From Chromobotia macracanthus (lineage: Eukaryota; Chordata; Actinopteri; Cypriniformes; Botiidae): a DNA stretch of 64,000 nucleotides. The notes beneath the pieces were generated by a model. That model did not search any database. It was given only the letters and a program-made list of their open reading frames with translations, and was not told the origin of the DNA. Each line of letters begins with the position of its first letter. Position 1 is the stretch's first letter. Shown here one piece after another: positions 14,801 to 28,980 of this stretch. Location: the NCBI GenBank assembly GCA_036877525.1, contig JAZGTH010000066.1:3007501-3071500 (forward strand). Reading direction: 5' to 3'. A program made the translations under genes and the position numbers.

Positions 14801-15330
14801 CCCCAATATCGGCTGAAAACGTTTGGCGGCGTCGCGGGCAGGGCGTCGCGGATCGCGCTCGTGTGCGGCGCTTTTCACGCCTCCTTCGAGGAAGGAACCA
14901 AAACAAGCCCTGAAATCCGGAATTGTGAAGTCTGACTACGACAGCCAGCCCATTTTTCTGGTCGGATCATGGACCTCAAGTCTCAGCTCCCTCAATAAAG
15001 AGGACGAGAGGCTGATAATAAAGCCAAGCCCGGATTTCAACCCAAACGCACAAACGCAACACGTCCTCTCCTCCTAACCCGACAGCCTGCCCAAAATCAC
15101 CCGAGACGCACCAGCAGATCCGCAGCACTTTGAAGGCAAAATCTCTGTCTTACTCAAAGACGGAGGACTCAAGGTATATCAGCCATGATGTCTGTTGATA
15201 TCCATCCAGTGTGCGGGTCCGGGTCCGGTTGTCCTCCCTCGGTCCGGCTGCAGATTCGGGTCACCGTGCGCCCCTCCCCTGCAGGCGCGCATCGGTCCGT
15301 GCGCTCGGGTAACAATAGAGGCGTTTACTG
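14100..15330 (-). promoter_or_regulatory. znrf1: CpG island and probable promoter/5' UTR of znrf1
   Basis: A GC- and CpG-dense block surrounds znrf1 coding exon 1 in an otherwise AT-rich region. CpG-rich sequence continues upstream of the ATG (14801-15330) and into the start of intron 1. No TATA box is evident, as is usual for CpG-island promoters. The transcription start cannot be fixed by eye, but an AATCA tetranucleotide repeat at 15402 marks the edge of the island. Confidence 0.7.
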
Positions 15331-15401
15331 CGCAAACTCGGATTTACAGTGAGAGTAAACGCTGTTAAAGCTTACATGGATTTACAGTTTCCAGGCAAAA
15401 C

Positions 15402-15454
15402 GATCAATCAATCAATCAATCAATATAATCAATCAATCAATCAATCAATCAATC
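15402..15454. repeat. (ATCA)n tetranucleotide repeat
   Basis: Two runs of ATCA units separated by a single TATA interruption, upstream of the znrf1 CpG island. Confidence 0.95.
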
Positions 15455-18400
15455 AGTCGTTTAATTTGGGTTTTTGCATCGCCTGCAACAACTGCGCAGT
15501 CGTTTAAGGGTGTTAAATGGGACGGAGATGTGACCCAATAAAGCTACCACAACTTAACACAATAAAACATTTTGTTGTATTTGTAACATTTTCAGTCCTA
15601 ATAAATTGCTTGAAAAGACTAATAACTAATTATAGGGCAAAATGTGGTCAACAAGCCATGCAGGGGCATTTGGCAGCATTTTACAAGATACTGTACATTT
15701 ACATCTCTGCTCTTCCTTACAAATAAAATATAAAACCAGTCAGTACATCAACACATTCAGATTTCTTAAATGGTTGAGTCTGCAATTACCCTTACTATAA
15801 ATAAATTATATTATCTTGCTTGTAACCCCCAATGTCTCTTTTAAGAGCCTTTGCATGACTGTGTTACAATACAACAAATGTTTAGTCATACTAACCAAGT
15901 GTATTAATTTTGTGCATTGTGTATTGTTAATCTGTCATTTATTTAAGAATATAAACCCATTTATGGCTAATCTAAGCCTCTGAGCAGAGTAAAAACATCA
16001 ATTATGTATATATATATATTTATAATGTTACAGTAGGCTTTACAAGAATTGCACACACCTTCATGTAAGCTAATTAAATGTATATTGTTATCATGTATAT
16101 TTATTATATTGACCTGCTGACAGTGCCTGTATCCAAAACAAATTTTGTGTGTAATAAAGCCCTTACTGATTATGACTGAATTGTGTTTCAGCATGTGAAC
16201 ACTTACAACAGAGACTAGCACCAAATATTAAACAAAATGTAATTCCAACAGGCCAGCAGTGAAACCAATGCACTACATTTACAGTAACCAAGTCATCATT
16301 GACAGCAAATACAAAGATGCAGCGCCATCTCTTGGCCTACATTATGAATGCACATTGGTTGATTTACAAAAAACTGCAAAAATAAATATAAAATAAAAGT
16401 TTTAAATGATTATTACCTTTGTTGTTCCTTTCTCGATGATCTCTGATGATCAAACATACTTGGTCAAATGTTGAAAAGCAACAAAACAGGCAATCAGAGC
16501 ATGGTCTCATCTCCTTAAAGAAGGAAGTGACCTTTTATTTGTAGTTAAAATATATTTAAAATATACTGAAATATATAAAAATATAGAATATATAAATTAT
16601 TATATAGATTGAGAAACTGGAAACTGTTATCAACTGCTCACGCCTGCTCGACGCTCGATTACTTCTCATTTTAAGTTACGCCCCACAGGTTTGTTTTTTT
16701 TAGTTTGCGGATGGTTTTGAAAGGTTGATCTTTACGTTTTTACATATTATTTCATTATTTCATTAGTTTCATTAGTTTATTAGTTCAATAATACAGAAAA
16801 CGCGAATATAAACAGTAGTGATAGAATTGCTGTTTCTCTTCTCCACCAGCAGAGGGAGCAGTGTGCAGACTTTAAACAATAAGAAATCAACTATGTTTTT
16901 TAAATGCTCATGATTACAAACATGATTTTTTTTTGGTGGTGCAGTTTCAGAAACTATAGAATGACTATTTTGGGGTTTCATTTTTCCACTGCAGCAATAT
17001 TAATAAAATATAGCTTACTTTTATTTTGCAACAATTATCTTTTGATTTACTTTAGTGACATAAACAAAAATGCCGTAGATCCATTCAGCCCAGGTTTTTT
17101 TTAAGAACCATTTCTAGTCTTTTCAGAGTGTGAAGACCTTTTTTCCATTACAAGGAACCTTTTGTGAAACAGAAAGGTTCTGCAGATGAAATGTCTACAT
17201 CTTTGTTATAAACCAAAAAATGGTTCTTCTATATCATCGTGAAGCACCTTGTGTGTACACAGGGTTATGTCTGTTCCTCTGTTCTATTATTTTGAATAAG
17301 ACGTTTATTTGATCGTTTGAACTGCTTGGAAAGCAGCTTGTTTCAGTGGAAGAAAGGCTGATCCTCTCACCTTACTGCCTCCAGTCTAGTTTTCAACTGC
17401 AGGAAGAGGAAGATCACTGAGCTGCAGGCCTGACAGACTGTCTCACAAAACAGATTCATAAGAAGGACTAACAGTCAGTGTTTTGCCGTTGTATTATTTG
17501 GAGTTCGTTGTGAGTATTTGGGAAGTTCTGTATATTATTTAGAGATTGTTAAAATGGTCTATGAATGTTTATTTTTTATTGTAATGTATATTGCTTTGTA
17601 CATACAAAGCATTCATTTAGTATGAGGTCAATAAATCAAGTTATCCCATTCATTTCTTTCTTGTTTTCTATTGCTGCAGCTTGTGCTACCAAATGGAATA
17701 GTAAAATATAATGATTGGTTTGTTTTTTTAACACTTACCCATTTTCCATTGGTCTGACAAAAGCATAGTCCTGCCTTAAACTTACGGTGACCAAGCTGAC
17801 TGCTTAACGTGCAACCTTAGCATAGGACTAACTGGTTAGCCCGTTAGCTTATTCTTCCCCAACATTCCTTGCACATTAACTAAATAACAATAAGGCAGTG
17901 CATTATGATTGGGCATTATAAACGGCTACCTCTTGGGGTCCAAGGGGGATAGGACCTGCCATCTTGCCTGATATCTTACCTGACAACAGCAATCAAGCAT
18001 TTTATTAAAGCAAAGATATGTCAGCTGATCAAGTTGTAATCACATATACTTTACATGTATTCCCCTTGAGAACTGTGTTGATAGACAGTTTTAATTTCTA
18101 CTGCACGCAAGTCAAATTGTGTCTCCACAGCTCACTGCCTCTCTACTTACCTCACACCTCACCTCCACAACCACCGTGTCCTTCTGCCCTTCAGTCTTCA
18201 CATACATTGGACCCCGGTTCTGTAGAAGTGTCAGATTTCTAATGTGGTTTCCTTCAGTTTAATGGGCCTGTTTATGAATACAGAGTCCCAGCTGAATGTT
18301 TGTGTGTAAAATGTGGGTCGGCTGGTGAGAGCGACATCATCAATGTTTTTGGACTGGAAGTTATTGATCGGTGCCTCTGGGATGGTCATGTTGACCCTGT

Positions 18401-18983
18401 TTTCCCTCTGCACCCTCTGAGTCGCTTTGGGTGAAACGGGAGGGGGCTATCGATTTCCTTTTTTGATTTTTTTATAGGTCTGATTATATAAGTCACTCAT
18501 TGTTCTACAGTTTAATTAGTGTTACATCATTAGACGACTTTATAACACACATGAAGGGACAGGACTTTTATTGAATTAACCACACACGCTCATGTAGTGG
18601 AACTGTTTTGGAAGTGCTTTCAGAAATGTCTTTTTGTCCTGTGGGAGCAAGTTACTAACAAGTGGTTATTCTTTCGGTTTATCTGAATGATTTCAAGTTC
18701 TCATTTTTGATTTTAATACTGTAATAACATTACAGTAATTGATTGACTGAGTTTCTCTTGAAGCAAAAAATCATATAGCCATATTGCAAACATTGTGGGA
18801 AAATGTTTGGCCTACAAAGCACCCATCCCTGTAGTTAGCAGTACTACACACAGCATACAAGTTTTAAACATCTGACATTTACTCGAAAAGGTATAATTCT
18901 AGGTACTTGTTTTTTTAATTTTGAGGCGCTGAGATATGGTTGAATGTTGTTTCATGATGGTTAGACGGGAACCGTTAACTAGT

Positions 18984-19142
18984 GTTCCTGTAGCTCAGCT
19001 GGTAGCTCATTGTGTTAGCAGCGCAAAGGTCATGGGTTTGATTCCCGGAAAGCACATATACTTACAAAATGCGTAAAAATATACTGTCCTGTAAGTCACT
19101 TTGGATAAATGCAGAAAAAAGTGTCTGCCAAATGTATAAATG
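18984..19142 (+). mobile_element. tRNA-derived SINE
   Basis: The 5' part resembles a tRNA: an A-box-like TAGCTCAGCTGGTAG and a B-box-like GGGTTTGATTCCC. The 3' part ends TTTGGATAAATGCAG then TGTCTGCCAAATGTATAAATG, the tail shared by abundant fish SINEs and their partner LINEs. It is a retroposon, not a working tRNA gene, because the cloverleaf 3' half is replaced by the SINE body. Confidence 0.85.
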
Positions 19143-21425
19143 TGGTTATTCATAAACCACCTGAGGTAGATTATATATAATTATTATTATTATAGATTGT
19201 CTACACTTCTTGCTTGCTTTAAAAATCCTGTTTTAGTTTTTACAGCTTTCTTTTGAATGTAGCCAAGTGGCTCTCCATGGCCACCGCTGTGTGAAAGAGT
19301 CTTTTAGATCGCTTTTGTTGTTGTTGCACAATGAACTGCCTCCGACCTTCACAGTGTGGCTACGGCAGCCTTTTCTGACATGAGCCGATGATATACTGCT
19401 GTTCTTGAGGGCCGTAAACATCTAACTGACCCAACTGCTGCCAAATAAAACTCGTAATCATCTCTGTTTTCTGTTGAAAGGGAGAATCTGTGAGATTTAC
19501 AAATGCTTAATAATTTACAATGAAGATACAGAATTTAGTTTACAGAATTTTTACCTTGAACTCGAAACGGAGGCTTTGCACAGAATAGCTTGTGTCGTCT
19601 CCGTGGCAACATCTGATGACATTTCACGTCACAATAGTCGCAAGAGTTAATTGACTTTTAATCTGATCGTAAAAGCAGCATTCCAGAATGCTGATATTTA
19701 GTATAACAGCACAGAGATGCTTCACTCTTGGTAAATTTCTGCCTCTGTGTTTAGTATAAAGCTGTCGGTCTGTGTATTAGCGGAAAGTTCCAAGGTTAGT
19801 CTCTGAACGTCTCTCCAGTTTCAGACGTTCGTAAGCAGATTTTAGACGTTTTCGCCGAGAAAGAACAGACATGACTTGGAGGCACAGAGGAGGAAGAGTG
19901 AGTGATGAGTGAGAGAGTGAAACAGAGGTGTCAGGATTAGCTGTATCCAAGATAAAACCCACGCGCTGCTCTTCAGATGTGGATAATCTCTCCCCGACTG
20001 CATGTTTTTTATTTTGGAGCCCCAGATCTAACAAGCCTGTGCGCGAGAGCAGGTGGGAGGTTCAGAACAGTGTTTTGTTTCAGTTATTTTAACAAGGCAC
20101 AAAACCGACTGATGTCAGATGTGTGTTTGAGGTTGTGTTGAGGCACTGGGTGACGTGGTAACGTGACCTCATCTGAACCATTTGTTTCACTGCAGAATTG
20201 GCCTGTCTTTTATAAATAAGCAAGCTCTCTCTCTCTGTCTCTCCCTCCTTGACTTTCTCTTTTAATGTCAGCCAAAGATCATATAATGGACAAGTGCAGA
20301 TGAGAAAAATTCTCCATAAATATCGGACTTAAGCGAGACACTCTGCTTCGTTCCTTTTATGACGGAGAGATGAATCGTTACTCAGCTGTCTGCAGTATCT
20401 CGTTTTTTTTAGCGTTATCTCTGTCATTCATGTGGTATCTCACCACACACAGAAATGCTTTTGTGTTTCAGGCAACGTCTGATCTGGATGTAAATGTGCG
20501 CTGAGGCGACTTAAAGAACTAGATATTCTACAACTGAAGATCTTTTCGTCTTTCAAAACGCAAGAGACTTTCATTCTTTCCTTCTTGCTTTGATGAAACA
20601 CAAAAGAAGTGTTTTGTAGCAAAACATCCAAACTGTTTCTTCTTTCATCCAGCTAAAGTGATCGATCACCACGGCTGTCAAGCAGGAATTTTAAAGTAAG
20701 AATTTTAGTAATAAATTCATTTACCTCCCACAGTGATATAGTACGTCTTTAAAAGAAGTCATACAGACTACGTTTATGAGACTGTAATTATACTTTGGTA
20801 ATTTGGTGGTATGTTAATATTCAAACTATTTTTCTCTGTTTATATGGAATACAGCGCCTCAGGTGGAAACTGCTGGCACAGGAAACAGATATTGATTGCT
20901 TAAAAAAAACACAGAGGCAATTCATTTTAACTCAATTCAACTTTATTGACACTCCATTTGCCAATTGGCTAACCCTGTTGCCTCTGGAATTCTGGGATAG
21001 CTCACGTCTTGTATGTCACGCTCACCAGTGAGCGGTTTGATATTGTCACTTTGGACAGGTACAGACACCTTGGATAAAAGAAAGGCATCCACACATGCTC
21101 AGCCTCTCAACACAGGCCCACTGTGTTGCCAGATGCTCCCAAATCTCCACTTCAAGTCTGGCCAGAGGCCATCTACAGTTCTAGAGCTCTTCAAAAAAGG
21201 CTGATGACCTATTTTTCCTTATCGCGGAGACAAATAAGGGTCAGTTAGCTTCAGAGACTCTGTGCCAAGAATTTGCGACTGTCTTTATTTTAACGAACAG
21301 TGAAGCGAATTGGGGAATTTGTAAATGATGCTGTACTGTTAGGTGATAACAGGCCTTTAATTTTTAAGCTAAGCAGAATTACATCGAGCTTGGGGTTCAT
21401 TTTAGCAAGTTTTCAGCTGTAATGG

Positions 21426-21730
21426 TAACAGGTAACATTCTCAGAATGTTTAATTGTCTGACGTTCTCTAAAAGTTCTCTCAAGGTTATCGAAACATTCT
21501 CGCGGTAATGTTAATTGGACCTTTTTTGTGTTACATATCATGTATATAAAAAAGTTATTCTTAATTTGTTAGATTAATGTTTTTAGAACATTACAGATTT
21601 AAAAAAAATGAATAATGTTATATAAACAAGCAATAGCATTCCTACAACATTCAAAATACATTTTTAACATTTCTTTACCTAATGGAAATGTTAAGGAAAC
21701 GTTCTTATAACCTAAAATTGTTCGCTAGGA
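21426..21730. mobile_element. MITE family A copy, about 305 bp
   Basis: Runs from AACAGGTAACATTCTCAG through CGGTAATGTTAATTGG to AAACGTTCTTATAACC and CTAAAATTGTTCGCTAGG. Termini are eroded, but the internal order matches the other copies. Confidence 0.75.
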
Positions 21731-22054
21731 AGCAGACAGCAGGCTTGGGTGAAGAATACTGTATGTTAACATGCAGTGTGCTCTGAGAGCCCATAGCAGA
21801 GAGCTGATTATATGTGACATCCCTCATTCATTCATGCCAACAAATGTGCTGAGAAACAGTTAGTCAGCTACAGCATCTCTCTTAGACGTTGACAGGAAGC
21901 TGTTGTGGTCGTTTCGTAAGTTATCAAGAGCCCTCATGAGAAAGAGACATCCCTGCCCGTAAAATCCAGCTTGAGATGGTCGCACTGGTCAACAACCAGC
22001 CTAAGGGAGCTGAAAACCAGCTACAATCATTCAAAATAAAGCTTAAGCTGGAGG

Positions 22055-22148
22055 ACAGTGCTTGCAACACCAACATCACGGGATCAATTCCTAGGGAAGC
22101 ACATACTGTCATTGTGGATAAAGCGTTTGCTGGATGCATAAATGTTAA
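22055..22148 (+). mobile_element. Truncated tRNA-derived SINE
   Basis: Keeps the B-box-like ACGGGATCAATTCC and the tail GTGGATAAAGCGTTTGC then TGGATGCATAAATG. The A-box half is missing or replaced. Confidence 0.7.
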
Positions 22149-22954
22149 TGACTAAAGCCGTCAGAGCATAAAGTTGTTGAAAAAAATGGTCAATTTGTAT
22201 AATTATGAATAATGACGCAGTGAGCTGGCACATGCTACTGTTTCTGTTTCAGCTTTGCCAACATGATAATAAGAAGCACGTAAAAGCATTTATTTATTGT
22301 CATTCTTGGTATACAAATGAGAAAGACCCTCAGAATGAAGTAAGCATTGCCAGGGAAAAGGTTTATAAGTTTGAAAACTGCTGACAGCTTCCACCCAGAA
22401 GCTGTTAGCTGAGTCGGACTTTATATGTGCCTCAGGCAGCAGCAGGTTTCTTGGTGGCATGAAAGAAAACTAAATACAGAGATTATGAAGAGGGAGACAA
22501 GACCCAGTGTGTTTTTAGCCTTTAGACGTGCTAAACAGGCTATTGATTGTGTTGATTCATTGCTCTGGGTATCCTCCAAACGTCAATTATCTTTATCAAT
22601 ATCGCTATCATACGACATTTATCTAAATGTGTGGCTACTCTGGCACAATACAAATGTGTTTTACGGCGTTTTCTGCATACATCAATTCAGGGTTTATGCA
22701 GCAATTAAAAATATTAAACCAATTAGCATTTGCAAAAATATATGCTCTAACAGAATAATCACAGGTGCAGTTCATCTCAAGAGCTGTGGACGGCTTCCAC
22801 TTTGACAAGAATCTAATACACTTTCATACATCTTTTATAAGATGCTGTAAGCAATTTCATTTCATTCCATTTTGCTATAGCTTCCTCTAGACTCTGATTT
22901 ATAGCATCTATATCACTCCAATCTCTCTCGTTCTCTCTCTCGCTCTCTGACTAA

Positions 22955-23157
22955 CGTTCAAGTGTTATTTTGAATGTTCTAGAAACTTTCAAAACGTCCA
23001 GTTTTTTAGACGGATTAATGCTAATGCTTGGTTATAAAAACATTATTCAAACCTTTTTTTAAAAATGCGTAATGTTTTTGATATCTGATATATAACGCTA
23101 ACATTCTATTAATGTTACTGAAAGAACATTTTTGATAACTTTGAGAGAACATTGGTT
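22955..23157. mobile_element. MITE family A copy
   Basis: Interior words GAATGTTCTAGAAAC, AAAACGTCCAG and TTGGTTATAAAAACATTATTC match other copies. It ends within GAGAGAACATTGG; the terminal CTGGG is lost. Confidence 0.7.
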
Positions 23158-24249
23158 TTGGTGCAAGAAACCTTGACGAACATGATCAAAAGTCTTTAGG
23201 GAAATAAATACAGTAAATTGCTACAAAAGAGAAGCAGAAAATCTCCATAGCAACATGTGCATGGGCGATTGTGAGTGTATCTTCATATCACGCTGTGTTT
23301 ATGTGGATATGTAAGCAGTTTCCAATAAAAACTGACCATATAAAGCTCATACCCCCCATATCTTCCTTCTGATGTTTGTATTGCACTCACTGCCTCTCAC
23401 TGTATAATTGGACAGCCTTTTATCCAAAGCCTCTGGGCTTCACTCAGTTCCTCACTGCTTTTTTCTCCTCTTCAACTCAGCATCAAAGTTTTTGGTGGCC
23501 CTTCTCATCTTGGCATCTTCATGACACAAAGGCTTGTAGGTTCCGCTGTCCCTTTTATAGTGTGATAACAATCACCAAACAGAAAATGAGTCGAAACGCA
23601 GACTGTGTTGCAGATGTGGGCTTCAAATGTAAACCTCTGAACACATTTTGGGCAATTTAATTTGGATGCTTCGTCTGGTGTAAAGATTTCCATTTCATTC
23701 ATTTATTCATTAAAAAATAAGAGCGCATATAACAGTTTGCCAACAACTGTAGGCTGTCTGTGGTTGCCAGGCAACAGGACAACTTGGAGCATTAACGTTC
23801 ATATATTAGCTATTTTCCATAAAACGATTGGTTTAAAAAGGGTTATTTTAATCAGGTAATATTAAAGATAAAAATGTCTTAATCTTTTGCTTTTGTCTTA
23901 AAGAGATATGTGATGTAAATCTGCTGTTTGTTTGTTTGTTTTTTACTGCTTTACCCTTTAATAGAACAAAACTGTAAAAATGTGTGTAGCCCTCTGAGTG
24001 CAAAAAGACCTTTGTGTGGCTGCTGAGCTTGTCAAAGTCAAATAGCCCTGATCTGCTGTGTAGATTTCATGTCTCCCTTTTCGTCTTTGTGTGTCCCTCA
24101 GTCTGACTGCTCTTTCTTTGTCCCTCTCTCTCTCTCCCCCCTCCTCTGTCTCGCTCTCATCTGTCGGTATGGATCAGACAGCAGCATCCAAAAGGACACG
24201 TGTTCTCTGTTTATTACTGAGCAGGGGAGGGGGTGAGTTAGTGAGAGAG

Positions 24250-24401
24250 AGAGAGGGCGGATCGGACGTGGAGAAATTCACATAGCAGAGCTCTCAGCGT
24301 GTCGACAGCATCTCTCCGAATCTCACTCACGAGCGAACAGAGGGCCGGATTACACCAAAATCCTTTTTGAAGCAAAGCAGAAACACCATCCTTTAGCAGA
24401 G
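24250..24401 (+). promoter_or_regulatory. ndrg4: Probable non-coding first exon and distal promoter of ndrg4
   Basis: A stretch with higher GC and CpG content than its surroundings ends in a strong donor, GAG|GTAAGA, at 24401/24402. It has no in-frame link to the coding start at 32094. The next coding exon has an acceptor-like GATTGCAG 13 bases before its ATG (exon start 32081), as expected if an upstream 5' UTR exon is spliced in. Upstream pyrimidine-rich (CT)n sequence at 24110-24150 is consistent with a promoter. Exon start is not determinable, and this is an inference from splice signals and position. Confidence 0.5.
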
Positions 24402-26583
24402 GTAAGAAAGATCTGTTTGCTCGTTGCGATTGTTTTGGAAGATACATGCAAATGATCAATAAAAAATCAAGAGATCTCTAAAAAAAATTATTGTGATTGG
24501 TGAATTATTGGTTACCATGACCATTTGGATGTTTTGATGAAGGTGGATGAAGGTTTGGTAAATGAAGAGCGCAAGCAGAAAGTGTCAGAAACGTGAGCCG
24601 TGAGGTTCTCCACCTCAAGATCAGCCATTATAAAACCATTAAGTATAATGCCTATATCATAAGCTATGGTTTATGGTAGCCTCGGCATTACCGTGAATAG
24701 GAGGCCGACAGGTTGAATTTATTAACCCTGCAAAATAACTGCATCAGACAGACAGGCTTTGCCAAAAACACCAAGCCAGTTACAGTCCATCAAGACTGCC
24801 CTTTAATGAAGGGGTACATCCACTAACAGGTGTCTTTCCCTTTTGTTGGATTAATGCGGTCTACTGTGGTGCTGAGATGTATTCGGGTCTGTGTAATAAC
24901 AGATAAGCACAGCTTTTGTTTTTCTCCCTCTTCCTAATCTCAATAACACTTCATAAAATATGTGACGCCACGCCAGTCTGACTGGTTGGGTGCCAGCTTG
25001 TGTTGGAAGGCAGCAGGGCCGTGGAACTTTCCAGGGCAGGTCTACTGGAGCTGTCACAAGCCGTCACACTTTCAGTTCGGTGTTTGATAGGTGATCTTTA
25101 GCACACGCCTGGGAATGTTTAACTTGGGTTTAACCTACTAAACGGTTGGTTTTAACAGCAAACGTCACTGGTGCTTTACTTAGTCCTGTCTGGTTTACAA
25201 CATGGCATGCAGCTGAAATACAGAGCATTTATTTTGTGTATGTGATTCGCAGGCTGGTGGACAATTAAGTATGCTGTTTATAGGTTATTTATATGAGGGA
25301 TCATTGAAAATCTTTAAAATAAATCAGTTTTGTACTTTAAAATACAAGATGCCAAAAGGAAGCTATTGATGCAACGTGAGGCAAGGCTGTGATTTTATTT
25401 TTGCTACGATTCCTTGCAAGTAAACAACGAGATGGCCCCATTTTCTGGATTACGTAACAATGCAACAGATGCCTTGGAAAGTTTTCTGTCTCACAACAGC
25501 CTTACTTCCTGGAAGCCTTCCCTGTTAAACTGGAAAACGTTTCTTCAATAAATGTGTTTTCTGTTCCTGATAGCTTTACTTTACGGTAACTGTAACTTTC
25601 CTGGCATGACTTTTGTATGAAGAATGTCATTTATGGATTTTTTTTTAAAAAATGCTTTTTTTCACAAATGGATTTTTCACAATACGTCTCTTTGTAAGAG
25701 GCCTGCCCGAGGTCAAATTTCTGAGCATCTTGCCCAGGACAACATACTTTGAGTTTTTTCAGTTTTTTTTACGGAATATTGTGTATAGCTGAATTATAAA
25801 TGGATCTTGTTTTGTACTGATAGATGGGGCCGGGGTTGTTCTGGAATTTCCCGTCCAAGACTAGCTGCACGGTTCCACAGAGCCTGCTGCAGACAATGTA
25901 CGTAGTTCCGTCTGTGACTGAAGCTGTAGCTTTTATTTTCCCTCTTTGGTATCCATCTTTTCATTTTCTTGTCCGTCTTTTTGCTTGTGAATTTCATGGT
26001 CTGCAGTTGCTGTGTCTGACCACGTAATGACCACACCCTGATGTGTCGACCAATCACTGAGCAGTGTGCCAAACAAGGCTAAGTGTCAATAACCAATCAT
26101 TACTCAGCCTCGGATCATTACTCATAAATCATTGGCTGATAGCTGTTAGAAATTGTTCCAGTCTTGAGTCATCGTCCAATCCATGCGTAGAGATTTATGT
26201 GTACAGTCCGATTTCACGTAAATCATTTTACATTTTACATCCACTGTATTGGAATCTATATGAAATTTTCTATAATATGATGACCTCAGATCTGACAGTA
26301 ATGTTCCTATAATTACGCACAATTCATAGTTTTCTGTTGTTTGTGAGTGCTTGAATAATTACATACAATAAAAGGTTACTTATCCACGTTATTTGCAGAA
26401 TATCAGATAGCTCTGCTTTCTTGTATTCAATTTGTTTTTTGTAAATGTTGGTTTTTGTATATATACAGTACAGATGAACAGATGCTTTTGGTCACTGATG
26501 TCTAGCCCTTCTTTTTAGTGATTTGTACCATGAGCTTTTTTAGCCGTGTACTAAAAAAGCGGTAAAGAAAAAGCAGCAATGTT

Positions 26584-26882
26584 TTAAAGCTGCAATCTGT
26601 AACTTTGTTTTGGTTAAAAATGAACAAAAATCAGTTATTAAGCAAGTACATAATAGATTAGCAACAAAACTGTCTCCTTACCAAAACCAGCATTTAAAAT
26701 CATTACCTTACCCTGTTTCACAATGGTAAGTTTATAACAACGATTTATCATTTGAGCTGTCGGGTCCGACTTCCCTAGAAGTATCAGTTTGGCTTCAACA
26801 TACATTAAAAAACCATATGTAAAGTAACCCACAATTTTATGTTTCAAACAGAGATACAAAAGTCACAGACTGCAGCTTTAAA
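26584..26882. mobile_element. MITE family B copy (TTAAAGCTGCAATC termini), full-length
   Basis: Ends are inverted repeats: TTTTAAAGCTGCAATCTGTAAC at left and CACAGACTGCAGCTTTAAAA at right, 299 bp apart. Internal words AAGCAAGTACATAATAGA and TTTGAGCTGTC recur in five other places in this window. Confidence 0.85.
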
Positions 26883-27654
26883 ATGACTCTTTTAGTCTGC
26901 AGTACACATGTTCTGTCCACCTGGTTTTGAACACAAGAACACACAATGAGTAAATGTGTTTTTAAGACCTCTTTGATTTAAGAAAATGTTGTTGTGTACA
27001 TTCCAGTGGCGAAATGCTTTGAATGTTTTTCTATTCACACAAACTCAATTTGCATTCTGTGAAATCTGATCCCCTCTGCTCCCAATCCAGTTTATACTCA
27101 GCTGACCCCCATGACACCCATTTCATTATAATGAATTAAAACCAAAATCTTCATGGATAATTTGAGTGCCCATGAGTGCGGAAAGCCGATACGAACTGGA
27201 TTCTGTTTTATGCTGATCTAAATAGATACACAAAAGCTTAGGCAGGGGCAGAGGATGATATATTAGTTGCAGGTTATTTATCAAAACGCATGAACGGCCA
27301 TTATGGGAACCATCCATCTTTCTGTTGAATTTATTCCCTTTGAGTTAGAGGAAACCACACCTTTACATCCATGCATGGATTTCCAGCATATCCATACAGT
27401 AAAAACCTATAAAGAAGAAAGATTCAGCTGGGTTACTGTACTTTTGGCCACGGTAAAACAGCCCTTTTGAGGACGCATACAATCTGAGCTTCTGTCAGCC
27501 TGGCTGACAAAACAAGGCAGCTCCTGACAAAAGGCAACGTGAGTTTCAGTGCTATCTGTGTCTCTGACAGAGAGCCTGACTGGCTGTTCAGATGTTACCC
27601 AGAATTCCACTGGAGGTGTGAAATGGACATATGTATGGACATATGGACAAATAC

Positions 27655-27770
<116 letters not shown>

Positions 27771-28894
27771 ATAGCAGCATTCAGTATGGCTACACATGGA
27801 TTTATGGGAACATTTTGGAGCATGAAATTCCCACAATTCTGATACCCGGAACTGCATGTTAACACAAGTGATTCATTCTTTGTAATGAAATGATTACAGT
27901 AAGTAAGACTCACTTTTCAATGTTACGGGAGCTGGTTGTTCCCTGTCTGTTTATGGCGTGTTGATGTGAACAGAAAGACTAGCTGATGCTTGATGATTTA
28001 GTCTGTTTTGTCCGCTGTGGCCTTCTTCACTGGAGCGTATAAAGTGGATGCTTGTAAGAATCTTGGCCCTCAGTGACTGAGAGAAATACACACAGAAGAA
28101 AAACAAGAACATCATTCATTCCATAAAAAACAACGACCACAAAGAAGTTAGCAAAGAGACCAATCTATTTTCCAGAGGGCGTGAGGGGGATATTTGCAAT
28201 GACTGTCTCCAGAGCTCAACAAGTGCTCTTAAAAGACGACTGTTGCTGAGCTTCTGCTGATACACTCTTTATCACATAAATAGTTCAGTAATTCTTTTCT
28301 TTTTATTTACCTGGAATATTTCATCTCTGTCAGCATGCGGGTGGCACCTAGCATCTTTAAATTTCATCGCTCAGAAATTGCTCTTTCAAAGCTCGGGGGA
28401 TATTTTTCTTCATTTTCTTTTAGAAGATAAAAATAGACAAAAATGAGACAACTGTTGACATACAGAAAGAACCCAGAGCAATGAGCTTTATGTCCACAGA
28501 ATCTGATAAATGCTTGAGTTCCTTTTGAATTCTCAGATGTCTGAATGCCAACCTTGGTTTCTTGGCAAATGGGAGAACAGTTTGAGACACTGTTGAGATC
28601 TCTTCGTAAACTCTATAGAAGTGTATTGTTTATCGTAGGGTGTACGGCCATTTACAGTTATTGTAGGAATACTAAGAGTAAATAAATAAAATTTGTGATT
28701 TACTTTTCCTTTAGATTGTATAAGGGAATTTTCTTACTGTCTTTCTGGAAGCCACCAGTTTAAGCTGGATTTTGGAATATGATTAATGGTTTCTGGTTGA
28801 TCCAAGCTGGTTATTGGCTGGTTTACCAGTCAGCATGTTGATATGCTGGTAAGCTTTAAGCTGATTTTTTGTCTAAAGACCAGTTACTATGTTC

Positions 28895-28980
28895 TACACC
28901 AAAGCTAACATTTTTAACCAACGTTTTTGTTACTTAATGAAAACGTTGGGGAAACGTTCTTAAACCTAAAATTGCTAGTT
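28895..28980. mobile_element. MITE family A fragment
   Basis: Only one end remains: AACATTTTTAACCAACG to GGGGAAACGTTCTTAAACC and TAAAATTGCTAG. Confidence 0.6.

Larger units (their letters stand above)
15455..24200. other. Intergenic region between znrf1 and ndrg4, no gene seen
   Basis: znrf1 points left and ndrg4 points right, so this is a divergent spacer of roughly 9 kb. I found SINE pieces (18984-19142, 22055-22148), family A MITEs (21426-21730, 22955-23157) and simple AT-rich DNA. ORFs up to 126 codons are present (for example 22425-22805) but have no recognisable motif, no intron-exon pattern and repeat-like composition. Distal enhancers could be here but cannot be told from sequence alone. 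Confidence 0.6.

Noticed and set aside
14405..14878. In-frame upstream extension of znrf1 exon 1 (26 more residues)
   Set aside because: The extension opens at a GTG, not an ATG. The family start MGGKQS with its myristoylation glycine is the first ATG in frame.
14449..14935. Plus-strand ORFs of about 100-150 codons over the znrf1 CpG island
   Set aside because: They are antisense shadows of znrf1 exon 1.
18984..19055. Functional tRNA gene
   Set aside because: It has A- and B-box-like words but no proper cloverleaf 3' half, and continues into a SINE body and tail.
22425..22805. 126-codon plus-strand ORF in the intergenic region
   Set aside because: No recognisable motif, no splice context, and AT-rich composition like the surrounding non-coding DNA.
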